From contig NZ_VIWO01000006.1 in the NCBI RefSeq assembly GCF_007829335.1, forward strand, positions 310,001 through 374,000: DNA of 64,000 bases, in the 5' to 3' direction. The stretch is from Chitinophaga polysaccharea (GTDB lineage: Bacteria; Bacteroidota; Bacteroidia; Chitinophagales; Chitinophagaceae). The notes under the pieces were generated by a model that did not search any database, had not been told where the DNA came from, and worked only from the letters and a program-made list of their open reading frames with translations. Of this stretch, positions 54,092 through 63,298 are shown in pieces. The translations under genes and the position numbers were made by a program. Each line of letters starts with the position of its first letter. Within the stretch, counting starts at the first letter, position 1.

Positions 54092-54191
54092 CCTGAATAG
54101 TAAATTGCAAGAATTATTTTACTTTTTAAAAAATTTTAAAAAAATAATTATACATTTATCCGGCAAAATTTCACTGTAACTTAACACGTTT

Positions 54192-56108
54192 ATGACTCAG
54201 CAATCAAAACAAAGCGCACAAAGTACTCATCCTTCGTTCTTTGTGCTTATTCTGGTTTTCTTTTTCTGGGGATTTCTGGCTGCGTCCAACAGTATCTTTA
54301 TCCCTTTTTGCAAATCGCACTTTAACCTTACCCAACTGGAGTCTCAACTGATCGACTTCTCTTTTTACAGCGCCTACTTTATCGGCTCCCTGATCCTATA
54401 CCTGGCATCTACAGCGAGAAAAGTGGATATCCTGAATAAGATCGGGTATAAAAAAGGTATTATCTACGGTTTATTGATCTCTGTACTGGGATCAGTGATC
54501 ATGATTCCATGTGTCAACAAAGAAAAGATAGTTCCCATTAAGGAAACCATCACAGACATCAACGGTTTCCAGGTAGATCAACAGTTACAGACTTCTGACC
54601 GCCAGGTGAAAATCCGCCGCGAGAAGGAGGCCGACACTTACTCCCTGCTGATCAGCAGCAATGAATCAGCGGAGAAGTATACTTCCAATACCCAGCTGGC
54701 TTCCGCAGTTTCCGGAGGCTTCACCAAAGACGATGAGCATCACCAGTATAAGGCTACCTTCACCAAAGCCAACCTGGAAAAGGTGATCACCGTACTGGAT
54801 ACAGACTATAAACAAACAGTTACTTTCGGTTATTTTGCCCTGATCCTCATGGCCCTGTTTATCGTGGCTTTAGGATTTTCCCTGCAGCAAACAGCTGCCA
54901 ACCCATTTGCCATCCTGCTCGGCGACCCTGCCAAAGGTGCGCATCGTCTGAACCTCGCTGGTGGTATCAACTCATTCGGTACTACCATCGGGCCCATTAT
55001 CGTGAGCATGTTGCTCTTCGGTAACATTAAAGGCGGAGAAGTAAGTACAGATATCAGCAAGATCAACACCTTGTACTTCCTGCTGATTGCCCTGTTCCTG
55101 ATTGCCGCGGCTATCTTTGCTTTTGTGAAGATGCCGGAAAGCCAGGACACGGAAGCGTTTGAGTCTTCGCCTAAAGCTACCAGATCATTACTGGGTATCA
55201 CTTTCATGTTCATCCTGATCCTGATGGGATTGGTACTGAAATTTGAATTGCCGCTCTTTATCGCCGGCATCGTAGGTATCATCGGTATCCTGTTCTATAC
55301 TAAAATATCATCTGCCAACAACAGTGAAGGCTGGGGCGCCATGAAATACCCTCAGCTGATCCTGGGTATGCTGGCCATATTCATTTATGTAGGGGTAGAA
55401 GTAACCATTGCCAGTAACCTCGGCGCCTTGCTGAAACATCCGGGCTTCCTTACTGAAAAAGGACTGGCAGAATCAGAACTGGATCCTTACGTTTCCCTGT
55501 TCTGGGGCAGTATGATGATCGGCCGCTGGACCGGCGCCATCAGCGTATTCAACGTTTCCAAAACCGTACGCAACATATTATGTGTCATCGTTCCGTTTGT
55601 GGCATACGGTGTAATTCTTGGCGCCAACAGCATTAAAGGCAACGACATCACCGTATTATTCCCTTATGCCATCTGTATCGTAGTACAGATTATCGGCTTC
55701 TTCGCGGGACAGGATAAACCTGCCAAAACCCTGATGGTCTTCGGTCTGCTGGGTGTGGCCTCTATCCTCATCGGTTTATTCACTTCCGGTCAGCTGGCTA
55801 CTTTCGCCTTCATCAGTGGCGGATTATTCTGCTCTGTGATGTGGCCCAGCATCTTCGCCCTGTCTATCGCAGGTCTTGGTAAATACACCGGTCAGGGCTC
55901 TGCCTTCCTGGTAATGATGATTCTTGGTGGATCACTGGTACCTCCGGTACAGGGTGGTCTGGCAGATATTTCAAGCATTGGTATTCACGCCTCTTACATT
56001 ATCCCGGCGCTGTGCTTTGCTTATCTCGCGTTCTTCGCATTTAGAGTTAAAACCATTTTAAAATCTCAAGGAATTGATTATGAGTCAGCAGTTAGCGGTG
56101 GGCATTGA
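54192..56108 (+). CDS. sugar MFS transporter, FucP/NagP-like, with extracytoplasmic insert
   Basis: Sugar transporter of 638 residues, 200 longer than its relatives. FucP-like motifs: [20 protein letters not shown] (helix 1) and [20 protein letters not shown]. Two additions explain the length: about 105 hydrophilic residues (108-212, [16 protein letters not shown]... [14 protein letters not shown]) between helices 3 and 4, predicted to face the periplasm, and an extra hydrophobic pair about 335-375. Co-directional with a ROK kinase whose start it overlaps by 29 bp, plus glycosylasparaginase and hexosaminidase downstream, so GlcNAc is the likely cargo (inference). Confidence 0.85.
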   Translation: MTQQSKQSAQSTHPSFFVLILVFFFWGFLAASNSIFIPFCKSHFNLTQLESQLIDFSFYSAYFIGSLILYLASTARKVDILNKIGYKKGIIYGLLISVLGSVIMIPCVNKEKIVPIKETITDINGFQVDQQLQTSDRQVKIRREKEADTYSLLISSNESAEKYTSNTQLASAVSGGFTKDDEHHQYKATFTKANLEKVITVLDTDYKQTVTFGYFALILMALFIVALGFSLQQTAANPFAILLGDPAKGAHRLNLAGGINSFGTTIGPIIVSMLLFGNIKGGEVSTDISKINTLYFLLIALFLIAAAIFAFVKMPESQDTEAFESSPKATRSLLGITFMFILILMGLVLKFELPLFIAGIVGIIGILFYTKISSANNSEGWGAMKYPQLILGMLAIFIYVGVEVTIASNLGALLKHPGFLTEKGLAESELDPYVSLFWGSMMIGRWTGAISVFNVSKTVRNILCVIVPFVAYGVILGANSIKGNDITVLFPYAICIVVQIIGFFAGQDKPAKTLMVFGLLGVASILIGLFTSGQLATFAFISGGLFCSVMWPSIFALSIAGLGKYTGQGSAFLVMMILGGSLVPPVQGGLADISSIGIHASYIIPALCFAYLAFFAFRVKTILKSQGIDYESAVSGGH

Positions 56109-57045
56109 TATTGGCGGCACTAACACCAAATTTGGAATTGTAGATCGCAGGGGAAATATTTTATGTGATGGTCGTATGTTGACCAACCAGCATGAAGAAG
56201 TATCTTGCTTTCTCGATGAATTACACGGACACCTGGCTACGCTGATTGAGCAGGTGGGAGGTATTGAAAATATAAAAGGTATCGGCGTAGGTGCCCCCAA
56301 TGGCAACTACTATACCGGTAATATTGAATATGCGCCAAACCTGCGCTGGAAAGGGGTAGTTCCTTTAGCCAGTTTGCTGGAACAGAAATTTGGCCTGCCT
56401 ACCGTACTCACCAACGACGCTAATGCTGCTGCTTTGGGAGAACTGATTTATGGCGCCGCAAGGGGCATGAAAGACTTTATCGTGATCACGCTGGGTACCG
56501 GCGTAGGTAGCGGTATCGTTGCCAACGGGCAGCTGATTTATGGTCATGATGGTTTTGCAGGGGAACTGGGTCACTGTATCGTGCTTCCAGGAGGCCGCTA
56601 CCACCCGGGTACCGGTGCACACGGTTCGCTGGAAGCCTACGCTTCCGCTACCGGTGTTACCAACACCGCCATTGAGTTCCTGGCTACCCGCCCGGACACT
56701 CCCAGCCTGATGCGCGAACATACCAAAGAGGAAATCAACTCCAAACTCATCTATGAAGCTGCCATGAAAGGCGATCCGCTGGCCATGGAAGTATATGAGT
56801 TCACCGGTAAAATACTGGGTGAAGCCCTCGCCAACTTCGTGATGTTCTCCAGCCCTGAAGCCATCGTACTCTTCGGCGGCCTCACCAAAGCGGGCGACCT
56901 GATCATGAAACCTGTGCGGGAACATATGGAAAAGAACCTGCTCCCCATATTCCAGAATAAAGTTAAATTGCTGTTCTCTGAACTGAGAGAAAGCGATGCA
57001 GCTATCCTGGGCGCCAGCGCACTGGCATGGGAAATGAAAGACTAG
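56080..57045 (+). CDS. ROK-family sugar kinase
   Basis: Cytoplasmic sugar kinase of 321 residues from ATG 56080, inside the 3' end of the transporter gene. ATP motif [39 protein letters not shown] with the catalytic Asp, [14 protein letters not shown], and [12 protein letters not shown]. The ROK zinc motif CxCGxxGC is replaced: the aligned stretch is [12 protein letters not shown], lacking all three Cys. Such kinases phosphorylate glucose or GlcNAc; coupling to a transporter and to GlcNAc-releasing enzymes favours GlcNAc (inference). Confidence 0.88.
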   Translation: MSQQLAVGIDIGGTNTKFGIVDRRGNILCDGRMLTNQHEEVSCFLDELHGHLATLIEQVGGIENIKGIGVGAPNGNYYTGNIEYAPNLRWKGVVPLASLLEQKFGLPTVLTNDANAAALGELIYGAARGMKDFIVITLGTGVGSGIVANGQLIYGHDGFAGELGHCIVLPGGRYHPGTGAHGSLEAYASATGVTNTAIEFLATRPDTPSLMREHTKEEINSKLIYEAAMKGDPLAMEVYEFTGKILGEALANFVMFSSPEAIVLFGGLTKAGDLIMKPVREHMEKNLLPIFQNKVKLLFSELRESDAAILGASALAWEMKD

Positions 57046-57081
57046 CTGCCGCCACAGTGTTGCAAGCTAAACGCATATAAA

Positions 57082-58146
57082 ATGCTTTTTATGAAAGATA
57101 GAAGATCATTCCTGAAAACAGCGGCCCTTGGCGCCGCTGTTTTCTCTTTGGATGGAGTAACGGGAACGCCTGCACGTTCACAGGGGAAAAATAAAATCGT
57201 GAAGGGAAAGCCCATTGTGGTATCCACCTGGGATTTTGGACGTGCCGCCAACGCCGCTGCCTGGGAAATCCTGAAAAAAGGAGGACGCGCCCTCGACGCA
57301 GTGGAAGCAGGTGTCAGAGTACCCGAAGCCGATCCCAATAACCACACCGTAGGCTATTCCGGCTATCCCGACCGCGATGGCCGCGTAACCCTCGATGCCT
57401 GCATCATGGACGAACACGGCAACTGCGGCTCCGTAGGCGCCCTCGAACATGTTACCCACGCCATTTCCGTAGCCCGCATGGTGATGGAAAAAACGCCGCA
57501 TGTAATGCTCGTAGGCGATGGCGCCCTGCAGTTTGCATTGGCCAACGGCTTTCAGAAAGAAAACCTGCTCACGCCGGAATCTGAAAAAGCATGGAAGGAA
57601 TGGCTCAAAACATCAGAATATAAACCGGTTATCAACATAGAAAATAAGTCATACACACCCACCAACGGCGCTACCGCATTCAATCCGCTGATGCTGCCAG
57701 GGAATGTGTATAACCACGATACCATTGGCATGGTAGCCATGGACGCCGAAGGCAATCTCTCCGGCGCCTGTACCACCAGCGGTATGGCCTTCAAACTGCA
57801 CGGCCGCCTGGGAGATTCTCCCATCATCGGCGCCGGCCTCTATGTGGATAATGAAGTAGGCGCTGCTACCAGCACCGGTGTTGGGGAAGAAGTGATTAAA
57901 ATTGTAGGCAGCCACCTGGTCGTAGAACTGATGCGCCAGGGTTATCCACCGGAAAAAGCCTGCAAGGAAGCAGTAGAACGTATTGTGAAAAGAAGCCCTT
58001 CCAAAGCAAAAGAAATCCAGGTAGGTTTCCTCGCCCTCAATAAAAAAGGCGAACACGGTGCCTATTGTCTGCAAAAAGGATTCAACTACGCCGCTTGCAC
58101 CAGCGATACCAGCAATATTTTAATTGATGGTAAACACTATTTCTAG
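57082..58146 (+). CDS. N4-(beta-N-acetylglucosaminyl)-L-asparaginase
   Basis: Glycosylasparaginase, an N-terminal-nucleophile hydrolase that splits GlcNAc-Asn, the last step in N-glycan breakdown. 354 residues; a Tat-like signal DRRSFLKTAALGAAVFSLDG sends it to the periplasm. The self-cleavage site is NHD|TIGMVAMD, making Thr214 the nucleophile of the beta chain. The other catalytic residues of the Elizabethkingia enzyme are present: the second Thr in ACTTSGMAFK, and Arg and Asp in GRLGDSP. A second ATG at 57091 is an equally good start. It follows the ROK kinase by 36 bp. Confidence 0.93.
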   Translation: MLFMKDRRSFLKTAALGAAVFSLDGVTGTPARSQGKNKIVKGKPIVVSTWDFGRAANAAAWEILKKGGRALDAVEAGVRVPEADPNNHTVGYSGYPDRDGRVTLDACIMDEHGNCGSVGALEHVTHAISVARMVMEKTPHVMLVGDGALQFALANGFQKENLLTPESEKAWKEWLKTSEYKPVINIENKSYTPTNGATAFNPLMLPGNVYNHDTIGMVAMDAEGNLSGACTTSGMAFKLHGRLGDSPIIGAGLYVDNEVGAATSTGVGEEVIKIVGSHLVVELMRQGYPPEKACKEAVERIVKRSPSKAKEIQVGFLALNKKGEHGAYCLQKGFNYAACTSDTSNILIDGKHYF

Positions 58147-58159
58147 CAATTCATTACGG

Positions 58160-58188
58160 GCCATCAGTCGCTGGTAGCGGCTGATGGC
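58160..58188 (+). terminator. stem-loop between asparaginase and cutC
   Basis: GCCATCAG...CTGATGGC with an inner CGCT/AGCG helix. No T tract follows, so it may be a processing or attenuating structure and not a full terminator. Confidence 0.5.
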
Positions 58189-58208
58189 TATTTCCTAAAA
58201 ACGATCAT

Positions 58209-58964
58209 ATGGCTTTTACCCTCGAAATATGCGCCGCATCTCTAGCGAGCTGCATCGCTGCAGCTGAAGGAGGCGCTAACCGTATAGAACTATGCGACAA
58301 CCTGCTGGAAGGCGGCACCACCCCCAGCTATGCGACCATTGCACTGGCCAGGGAAAAAGTAAAAATAGATCTCTACCCGATTATACGCCCACGCGGCGGC
58401 GACTTCCTCTACTCCGACCTGGAGTTTGAAGTCATGAAAAAAGATATTGAGTTATGCAAACAACTGGGCTGTAATGGTGTAGTAATCGGCATCCTGCTAC
58501 CCAACGGACGGGTAGACCAGGAAAGATGCCGCATACTCACACAACTCGCATGGCCTATGGGCGTTACCTTTCACCGCGCATTCGACATGACCGACAACCC
58601 GTTTGAAGCACTGGAAGATATTATCTCCATTGGCTGCGAACGTATCCTCACCTCCGGCGCCCGCAATACAGCAGTAGAAGGCGCTGCTCTCCTCAAAGAC
58701 CTGCTGGAACGCGCCAACGACCGCATCGCCATCATGGCCGGTTCCGGCGTACGCGCTACCAATATTGCACAACTCATCCAAACCACCGGTATTACCGAAT
58801 TCCACACCACCGCCAAAGCCTACGAAGAAAGTAAAATGGTGTACAGAAATCCCAATGTAAGCATGGGCGGCATTCCCGGCGTTCCGGAATACGGTATCTC
58901 CGTTACCCAGAAAAAAGAAGTCGCACTAATCCGTGAAATTGGCGAAAAAACATTATTATCTTAG
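58209..58964 (+). CDS. cutC: CutC family protein
   Basis: TIM-barrel protein of 251 residues with the family pattern LEICAASLASCIAAAEGGANRIELCDNL, IRPRGGDFLYSDLEFEVM and ITEFHTTAK. Named for copper homeostasis, but that role is doubted for bacterial members. In Bacteroidota it very often lies among glycan-degrading genes next to glycosylasparaginase, as here, hinting at a sugar-related role (inference). Confidence 0.93.
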   Translation: MAFTLEICAASLASCIAAAEGGANRIELCDNLLEGGTTPSYATIALAREKVKIDLYPIIRPRGGDFLYSDLEFEVMKKDIELCKQLGCNGVVIGILLPNGRVDQERCRILTQLAWPMGVTFHRAFDMTDNPFEALEDIISIGCERILTSGARNTAVEGAALLKDLLERANDRIAIMAGSGVRATNIAQLIQTTGITEFHTTAKAYEESKMVYRNPNVSMGGIPGVPEYGISVTQKKEVALIREIGEKTLLS

Positions 58965-59073
58965 CCCTCATTGTTTAGCTGACTATCCTGTTTTTAACTG
59001 GTTGTATCTGAAACCCGTATTTATTAATTATAAGCTGGCAGCCACGGGCTGACCACAAAAAGTGAACAACGAA

Positions 59074-59958
59074 ATGAAAAGACTAATCATTGCAACGGGC
59101 TTGTTGCTTGGCGGATTTTTTGCGCAAGCCCAAATCAAAGGGGTAAAACATGTCATCCTGATTGGCATGGATGGCTTTGGGGCATACTGTTTTCCAAAGG
59201 TCGACAACCCCAACATGAAACAAATGATGCAGGATGGCGCATGGACGCTTCAGGCCCGCAGTGTACTACCTTCTTCCAGTGCGGTAAACTGGGCTTCCAT
59301 GGTGATGGGCGCAGGCCCCGAATTACACGGCTACACCGAATGGGATAGTAAAAAACCGGAACTGCCCTCCCGGGAACTCGACCAGTATGGGATGTTCCCC
59401 TCTATCTACACCCTGTTGCGGGAACAAAAACCCTCATCAGAGATCGGTGTCATCTATAGCTGGAGCGGAATCGGATATCTCTTCCCAAAAGCAGCCGTAA
59501 ACAAGGATATGGCCTGCCATGATAACGATAGCCTGGCAACAGCGGCAGCTATTACGTATATTAAAGAAAAGAAACCGGACTTCCTGTTCGTCCACCTGGA
59601 TGAACCGGATCATACCGGGCATAATATCGGTCATAATATTCTGCCTTACTTTGACCAGGTACACAAAAACGATGTGCTGCTGGGACAAATATTACAGGCG
59701 GTGAAAGATGCCGGCATGTGGGACAATACCATCATCCTGCTCACTGCCGATCATGGTGGTATCAACAAAGGACACGGTGGCAAAACGATGGAAGAAATGC
59801 AGGTTCCCTGGATCATCCGCGGACCCGGCATCGCTAAAAATAAAGAAATTAAAAGCAGTGTAATGACCTATGACACTGCGGCTACGCTCGCCTGGATCTT
59901 CGGTTTAAAAACACCGCAGGTATGGACGGGCAAACCAGTAAAGGAAGCCTTTAAATAA
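59074..59958 (+). CDS. secreted alkaline-phosphatase-superfamily phosphodiesterase
   Basis: Exported protein of 294 residues (signal peptide MKRLIIATGLLLGGFFAQAQ from ATG 59074; a GTG at 59062 adds four polar residues). Metal-binding Asp in LIGMDGFGAY, predicted nucleophile in LPSSSAVNWASM, and HLDEPDHTGH plus TADHGGINKGHGG complete the two-metal site of nucleotide pyrophosphatase/phosphodiesterases. The substrate is unknown; a sugar-phosphate or nucleotide-sugar linkage would fit the context. Next gene starts 8 bp downstream. Confidence 0.85.
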   Translation: MKRLIIATGLLLGGFFAQAQIKGVKHVILIGMDGFGAYCFPKVDNPNMKQMMQDGAWTLQARSVLPSSSAVNWASMVMGAGPELHGYTEWDSKKPELPSRELDQYGMFPSIYTLLREQKPSSEIGVIYSWSGIGYLFPKAAVNKDMACHDNDSLATAAAITYIKEKKPDFLFVHLDEPDHTGHNIGHNILPYFDQVHKNDVLLGQILQAVKDAGMWDNTIILLTADHGGINKGHGGKTMEEMQVPWIIRGPGIAKNKEIKSSVMTYDTAATLAWIFGLKTPQVWTGKPVKEAFK

Positions 59959-59965
59959 CAATGCT

Positions 59966-60736
59966 ATGAAAAAAATGCTGCTGAGTACTTTGGTATGTTT
60001 TACCAGTTTCACACTTTTTGCACAGGTACAAAAAGTGAAAGTATTGACCTACAACATTCACCATGCGGAAAACATGAAGCAGGTGTTGGACGTACAGGGC
60101 ATCGCCAACGTAATACTGGCCACCAATCCCGACCTGGTGGCACTACAGGAAGTAGACAGTGTTACCGGTCGTACCCACCAGTCAGATCAGCTTAAGGAAC
60201 TGGCTTCTATTACGGGCATGTATACCTATTTCGTGAAAGCGCTGGACTTCGATGGCGGCGGGTATGGCACCGGTATCCTTTCCCGGTATCCCATCAACAG
60301 CAGCACTACCCTACCATTACCTTCCACCAAAGGCAATGAGCCCCGGGCAGCCGGCATTGTTACCGTGAAATTACCTGGCAACGACAGCACCCTGTGCTTC
60401 GTCACCACCCATCTCGATGCAGGAAAGCGTGCCACTGATCGTATTGCACAAGCCAATGCGCTGGCCACCTATTTCAAAGAAACCGCTACTCCCGTGATTA
60501 TGGCGGGCGACTTCAATGCGCTCCCTACTGCTAAGGAGATAGGGGTACTCAAAGAAGTATTTGCCGACGCTACCGCACAGATGGGACCTACCTTCCCATC
60601 GGATACACCGAAGATCAAAATAGATTATATCATGACAGCACCCAAACACAAATGGACCGTAGTGGCCGCACGTATTATCGAAGAAACCGTGGCTTCCGAT
60701 CACCGGCCCGTACTCTGTGAACTGGAACTGAAATAA
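59966..60736 (+). CDS. secreted endonuclease/exonuclease/phosphatase-family protein
   Basis: Exported 256-residue member of the EEP superfamily (signal MKKMLLSTLVCFTSFTLFAQ). Motifs: LTYNIHHAEN, LVALQEVDSVTGRTHQSDQ (metal Glu), GILSRYPI, MAGDFNALPTAKEI (Asp/Asn) and SDHRPVLCE (catalytic His). EEP proteins cleave phosphodiesters in nucleic acids, inositol phosphates or sphingolipids; which one cannot be told. Its tight spacing to the phosphodiesterase upstream suggests both act on the same phosphorylated substrate. Confidence 0.85.
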   Translation: MKKMLLSTLVCFTSFTLFAQVQKVKVLTYNIHHAENMKQVLDVQGIANVILATNPDLVALQEVDSVTGRTHQSDQLKELASITGMYTYFVKALDFDGGGYGTGILSRYPINSSTTLPLPSTKGNEPRAAGIVTVKLPGNDSTLCFVTTHLDAGKRATDRIAQANALATYFKETATPVIMAGDFNALPTAKEIGVLKEVFADATAQMGPTFPSDTPKIKIDYIMTAPKHKWTVVAARIIEETVASDHRPVLCELELK

Positions 60737-60756
60737 TAGAAAAAATAATCCATTAT

Positions 60757-63054
60757 ATGACAATGAAAAACGTATTACACTTATGCCTGGTCGCCGCCTT
60801 CGCGGGATTGTGGGGCTGTTCGGGCACGCAAAGTGTCACCGCTCCCAAAGGCAAGGTGAGCATCATTCCTATGCCGGCAAGCATCAGCGAAAAAGCCGAC
60901 TCTTTCCTGCTCGATAAGCAAACGATCATCGTAGCCAACAACGAAGGCGACAAAAAAACTGCCGCTTTGTTCAACGCATGGCTCAAAGAACTCACCGGTT
61001 ATGAACTGGCTGTTAAAGACCAGGGCGATAAAAACGCGATTATTCTCCATACCGCCAATGACACTACTAACGCAGAAGGATATACGCTGAACACGGACCA
61101 CAACAGCGTTACCATTAATGGAAACAGTGGCGCCGGTACTTTCTATGGCGTACAGACCTTAATCCAGTTATTACCGGTAGAAAAAGCACATGCCCTGTAT
61201 ATTCCGGGCGTAAGCATTACAGATGCTCCCCGCTTTGCCTATCGTGGTATGCACCTCGATGTGGGCCGCCATTTCTTCTCTGTTGATTTCATCAAGAAGT
61301 ATATCGACCTGCTGGCCATGCACAAGATGAATACCTTCCACTGGCACCTGACAGAAGACCAGGGCTGGCGCATTGAAATCAAAAAATATCCCCGCCTCCA
61401 GGAAATTGCTTCCAAAAGGAAGGAAACCATGGCTGGTCGTTACGCTGACAATAAATATGATGGCAAACCTTATGGTGGTTATTATACCCAGGAGCAGGTA
61501 AAAGAAGTAGTGAAATATGCGGCTGATCATTTTGTAACCGTTATCCCGGAGATAGAAATGCCAGGCCACTCACTCGCAGCGCTCACCGCCTACCCCAACC
61601 TTGGGTGTACCGGTGGTCCCTACGAAGTAGGTACCCACTGGGGCGTATACGACGACGTATATTGCGCCGGCAACGACAGTGTATTCCTGTTCTTACAGGA
61701 TGTGCTGGATGAAGTATTGGAGCTGTTTCCCAGCAAATATATTCATATCGGTGGCGACGAATGCCCGAAAGTACGTTGGGAGAAATGTCCTAAATGCCAG
61801 GCCCGTATGAAGCAGGAAGGCCTGAAGGATGAACACGCCCTGCAGAGCTATTTCATTCACCGCATGGAAAAATATCTCAACAGCAAAGGCCGGCAGATCA
61901 TTGGCTGGGACGAAATCCTGGAAGGCGGCCTGGCACCCAATGCCACGGTAATGAGCTGGAGAGGCATTGAAGGAGGTATTGCGGCCGCTCAGCAAAAACA
62001 TGGCGTGATCATGACGCCCGGCGAATATTGCTACTTCGACCACTACCAATCTAAAAGTCCCAACGAACCGCTGGCTATTGGCGGCTTCCTGCCGGTAAGC
62101 CAGGTATATTCCTATGAGCCGGTTCCAACGGAACTGAGCCCCGAAGAAGGAAAGTATATCAAAGGTGCACAGGCTAACCTGTGGACAGAATACATTGGCA
62201 ACACCGATTACCTGGAGTACATGGCTTATCCACGCGCCTGTGCGCTGGCAGAAGTATTATGGTCGCCTAAAGACAAGCGTAACTACGACAACTTTGTAGA
62301 CCGTTTGAAAGTACATGTAAAACGGCTCGACTTGAAAAAGGTAAATTATGCCAAACATGTATTTGAAGTAACCGGTAAAGCGGTTGATAATGGTAAAGGT
62401 GGCGTAGAAGTAGTGCTGGCCGCTAAATTAGACGGTGGTAAAATATTTTTCACAACCGATAGTACCGCTCCTACCCCTCAGGCGACTCCTTATACGCAAC
62501 CTGTACAGATCACCAAATCAGGTACCGTACGGGCACAGGTATTCCAGGATGGTAAACCTTTTGGCGGTGAGTATAACCAAACATTCCTCTTCCATAAAGG
62601 TATCGCCAAAAAGGTAACACTGGCTACAGCTCCCGACAAGAGCCATAGCCCTGCCAGCAACTTTATACTGGTAAACGGTATTGAAGGGAATGCGGCCTAT
62701 AACGATGGCGAGTGGTTCGGATTTAAAGGTGGTGACATGCAGGCAATAGTAGAACTGGACAGCTTACAGGATATTCACCTGGTAGGTATTAACACCATCA
62801 ACGCAAAAGGCGATTGGATTTATCCTCCCAAACAGGTGATCTTCTCTGTTTCGGACGATGGCAAAACCTTTAAGGAAGTGTATAAACAAAACACTTTCAC
62901 GCAACAGGGTATTAACAAAGTAAGGGGACAACTGCAGCAGGTGCGCGGCCGTTTTGTGAAAGTACAAATGCAGAATTTTGGTAAGATTCCTGCCGGCGCA
63001 GCAGGAGCTGGAAATGGCGCCTGGCTGTTTGCAGATGAATTTATCATCAACTAG
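60757..63054 (+). CDS. beta-N-acetylhexosaminidase lipoprotein, GH20
   Basis: Surface or periplasmic lipoprotein of 765 residues (MTMKNVLHLCLVAAFAG, lipobox LWGC). The GH20b domain spans about 30-155, the barrel about 160-510 with FAYRGMHLDVGRHFFSVDFI and MNTFHWHLTEDQGWRIEI. The catalytic Asp334-Glu335 pair lies in YIHIGGDECPKVRW, supporting the substrate-assisted mechanism. A chitobiase-type C-terminal domain (KIFFTTDSTAPTPQATPYTQ) and a C-terminal F5/8-like sandwich follow. It removes terminal GlcNAc/GalNAc from chitooligosaccharides or N-glycans. An ATG two codons later (60763) is also possible. Confidence 0.95.
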   Translation: MTMKNVLHLCLVAAFAGLWGCSGTQSVTAPKGKVSIIPMPASISEKADSFLLDKQTIIVANNEGDKKTAALFNAWLKELTGYELAVKDQGDKNAIILHTANDTTNAEGYTLNTDHNSVTINGNSGAGTFYGVQTLIQLLPVEKAHALYIPGVSITDAPRFAYRGMHLDVGRHFFSVDFIKKYIDLLAMHKMNTFHWHLTEDQGWRIEIKKYPRLQEIASKRKETMAGRYADNKYDGKPYGGYYTQEQVKEVVKYAADHFVTVIPEIEMPGHSLAALTAYPNLGCTGGPYEVGTHWGVYDDVYCAGNDSVFLFLQDVLDEVLELFPSKYIHIGGDECPKVRWEKCPKCQARMKQEGLKDEHALQSYFIHRMEKYLNSKGRQIIGWDEILEGGLAPNATVMSWRGIEGGIAAAQQKHGVIMTPGEYCYFDHYQSKSPNEPLAIGGFLPVSQVYSYEPVPTELSPEEGKYIKGAQANLWTEYIGNTDYLEYMAYPRACALAEVLWSPKDKRNYDNFVDRLKVHVKRLDLKKVNYAKHVFEVTGKAVDNGKGGVEVVLAAKLDGGKIFFTTDSTAPTPQATPYTQPVQITKSGTVRAQVFQDGKPFGGEYNQTFLFHKGIAKKVTLATAPDKSHSPASNFILVNGIEGNAAYNDGEWFGFKGGDMQAIVELDSLQDIHLVGINTINAKGDWIYPPKQVIFSVSDDGKTFKEVYKQNTFTQQGINKVRGQLQQVRGRFVKVQMQNFGKIPAGAAGAGNGAWLFADEFIIN

Positions 63055-63061
63055 AAAAATA

Positions 63062-63095
63062 GAAAACCGTTAGTGCAATAACACTAACGGTTTTC
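63062..63095 (+). terminator. terminator of the GH20 gene
   Basis: GAAAACCGTTAGTG-CAATAA-CACTAACGGTTTTC, perfect 14-bp stem 8 bp after the stop; separates the hexosaminidase transcript from nagB. Confidence 0.9.
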
Positions 63096-63298
63096 ATCTT
63101 ATGACTCCTACACCAAAATATGTGATACGGCTTTCAGCCGCTGTATGCTAAACATATTAACGAGATAAAATATTAAACGGTTTCATACAAGCTAAAGAAA
63201 TAAAAATTAAATATTGCTAAATAATAATGTGCATTAGCAGTAAATTCTTTAATTTTCCGGCTCGTTTTTAAACCGCATCTAATCAAAAACGTTTACAA

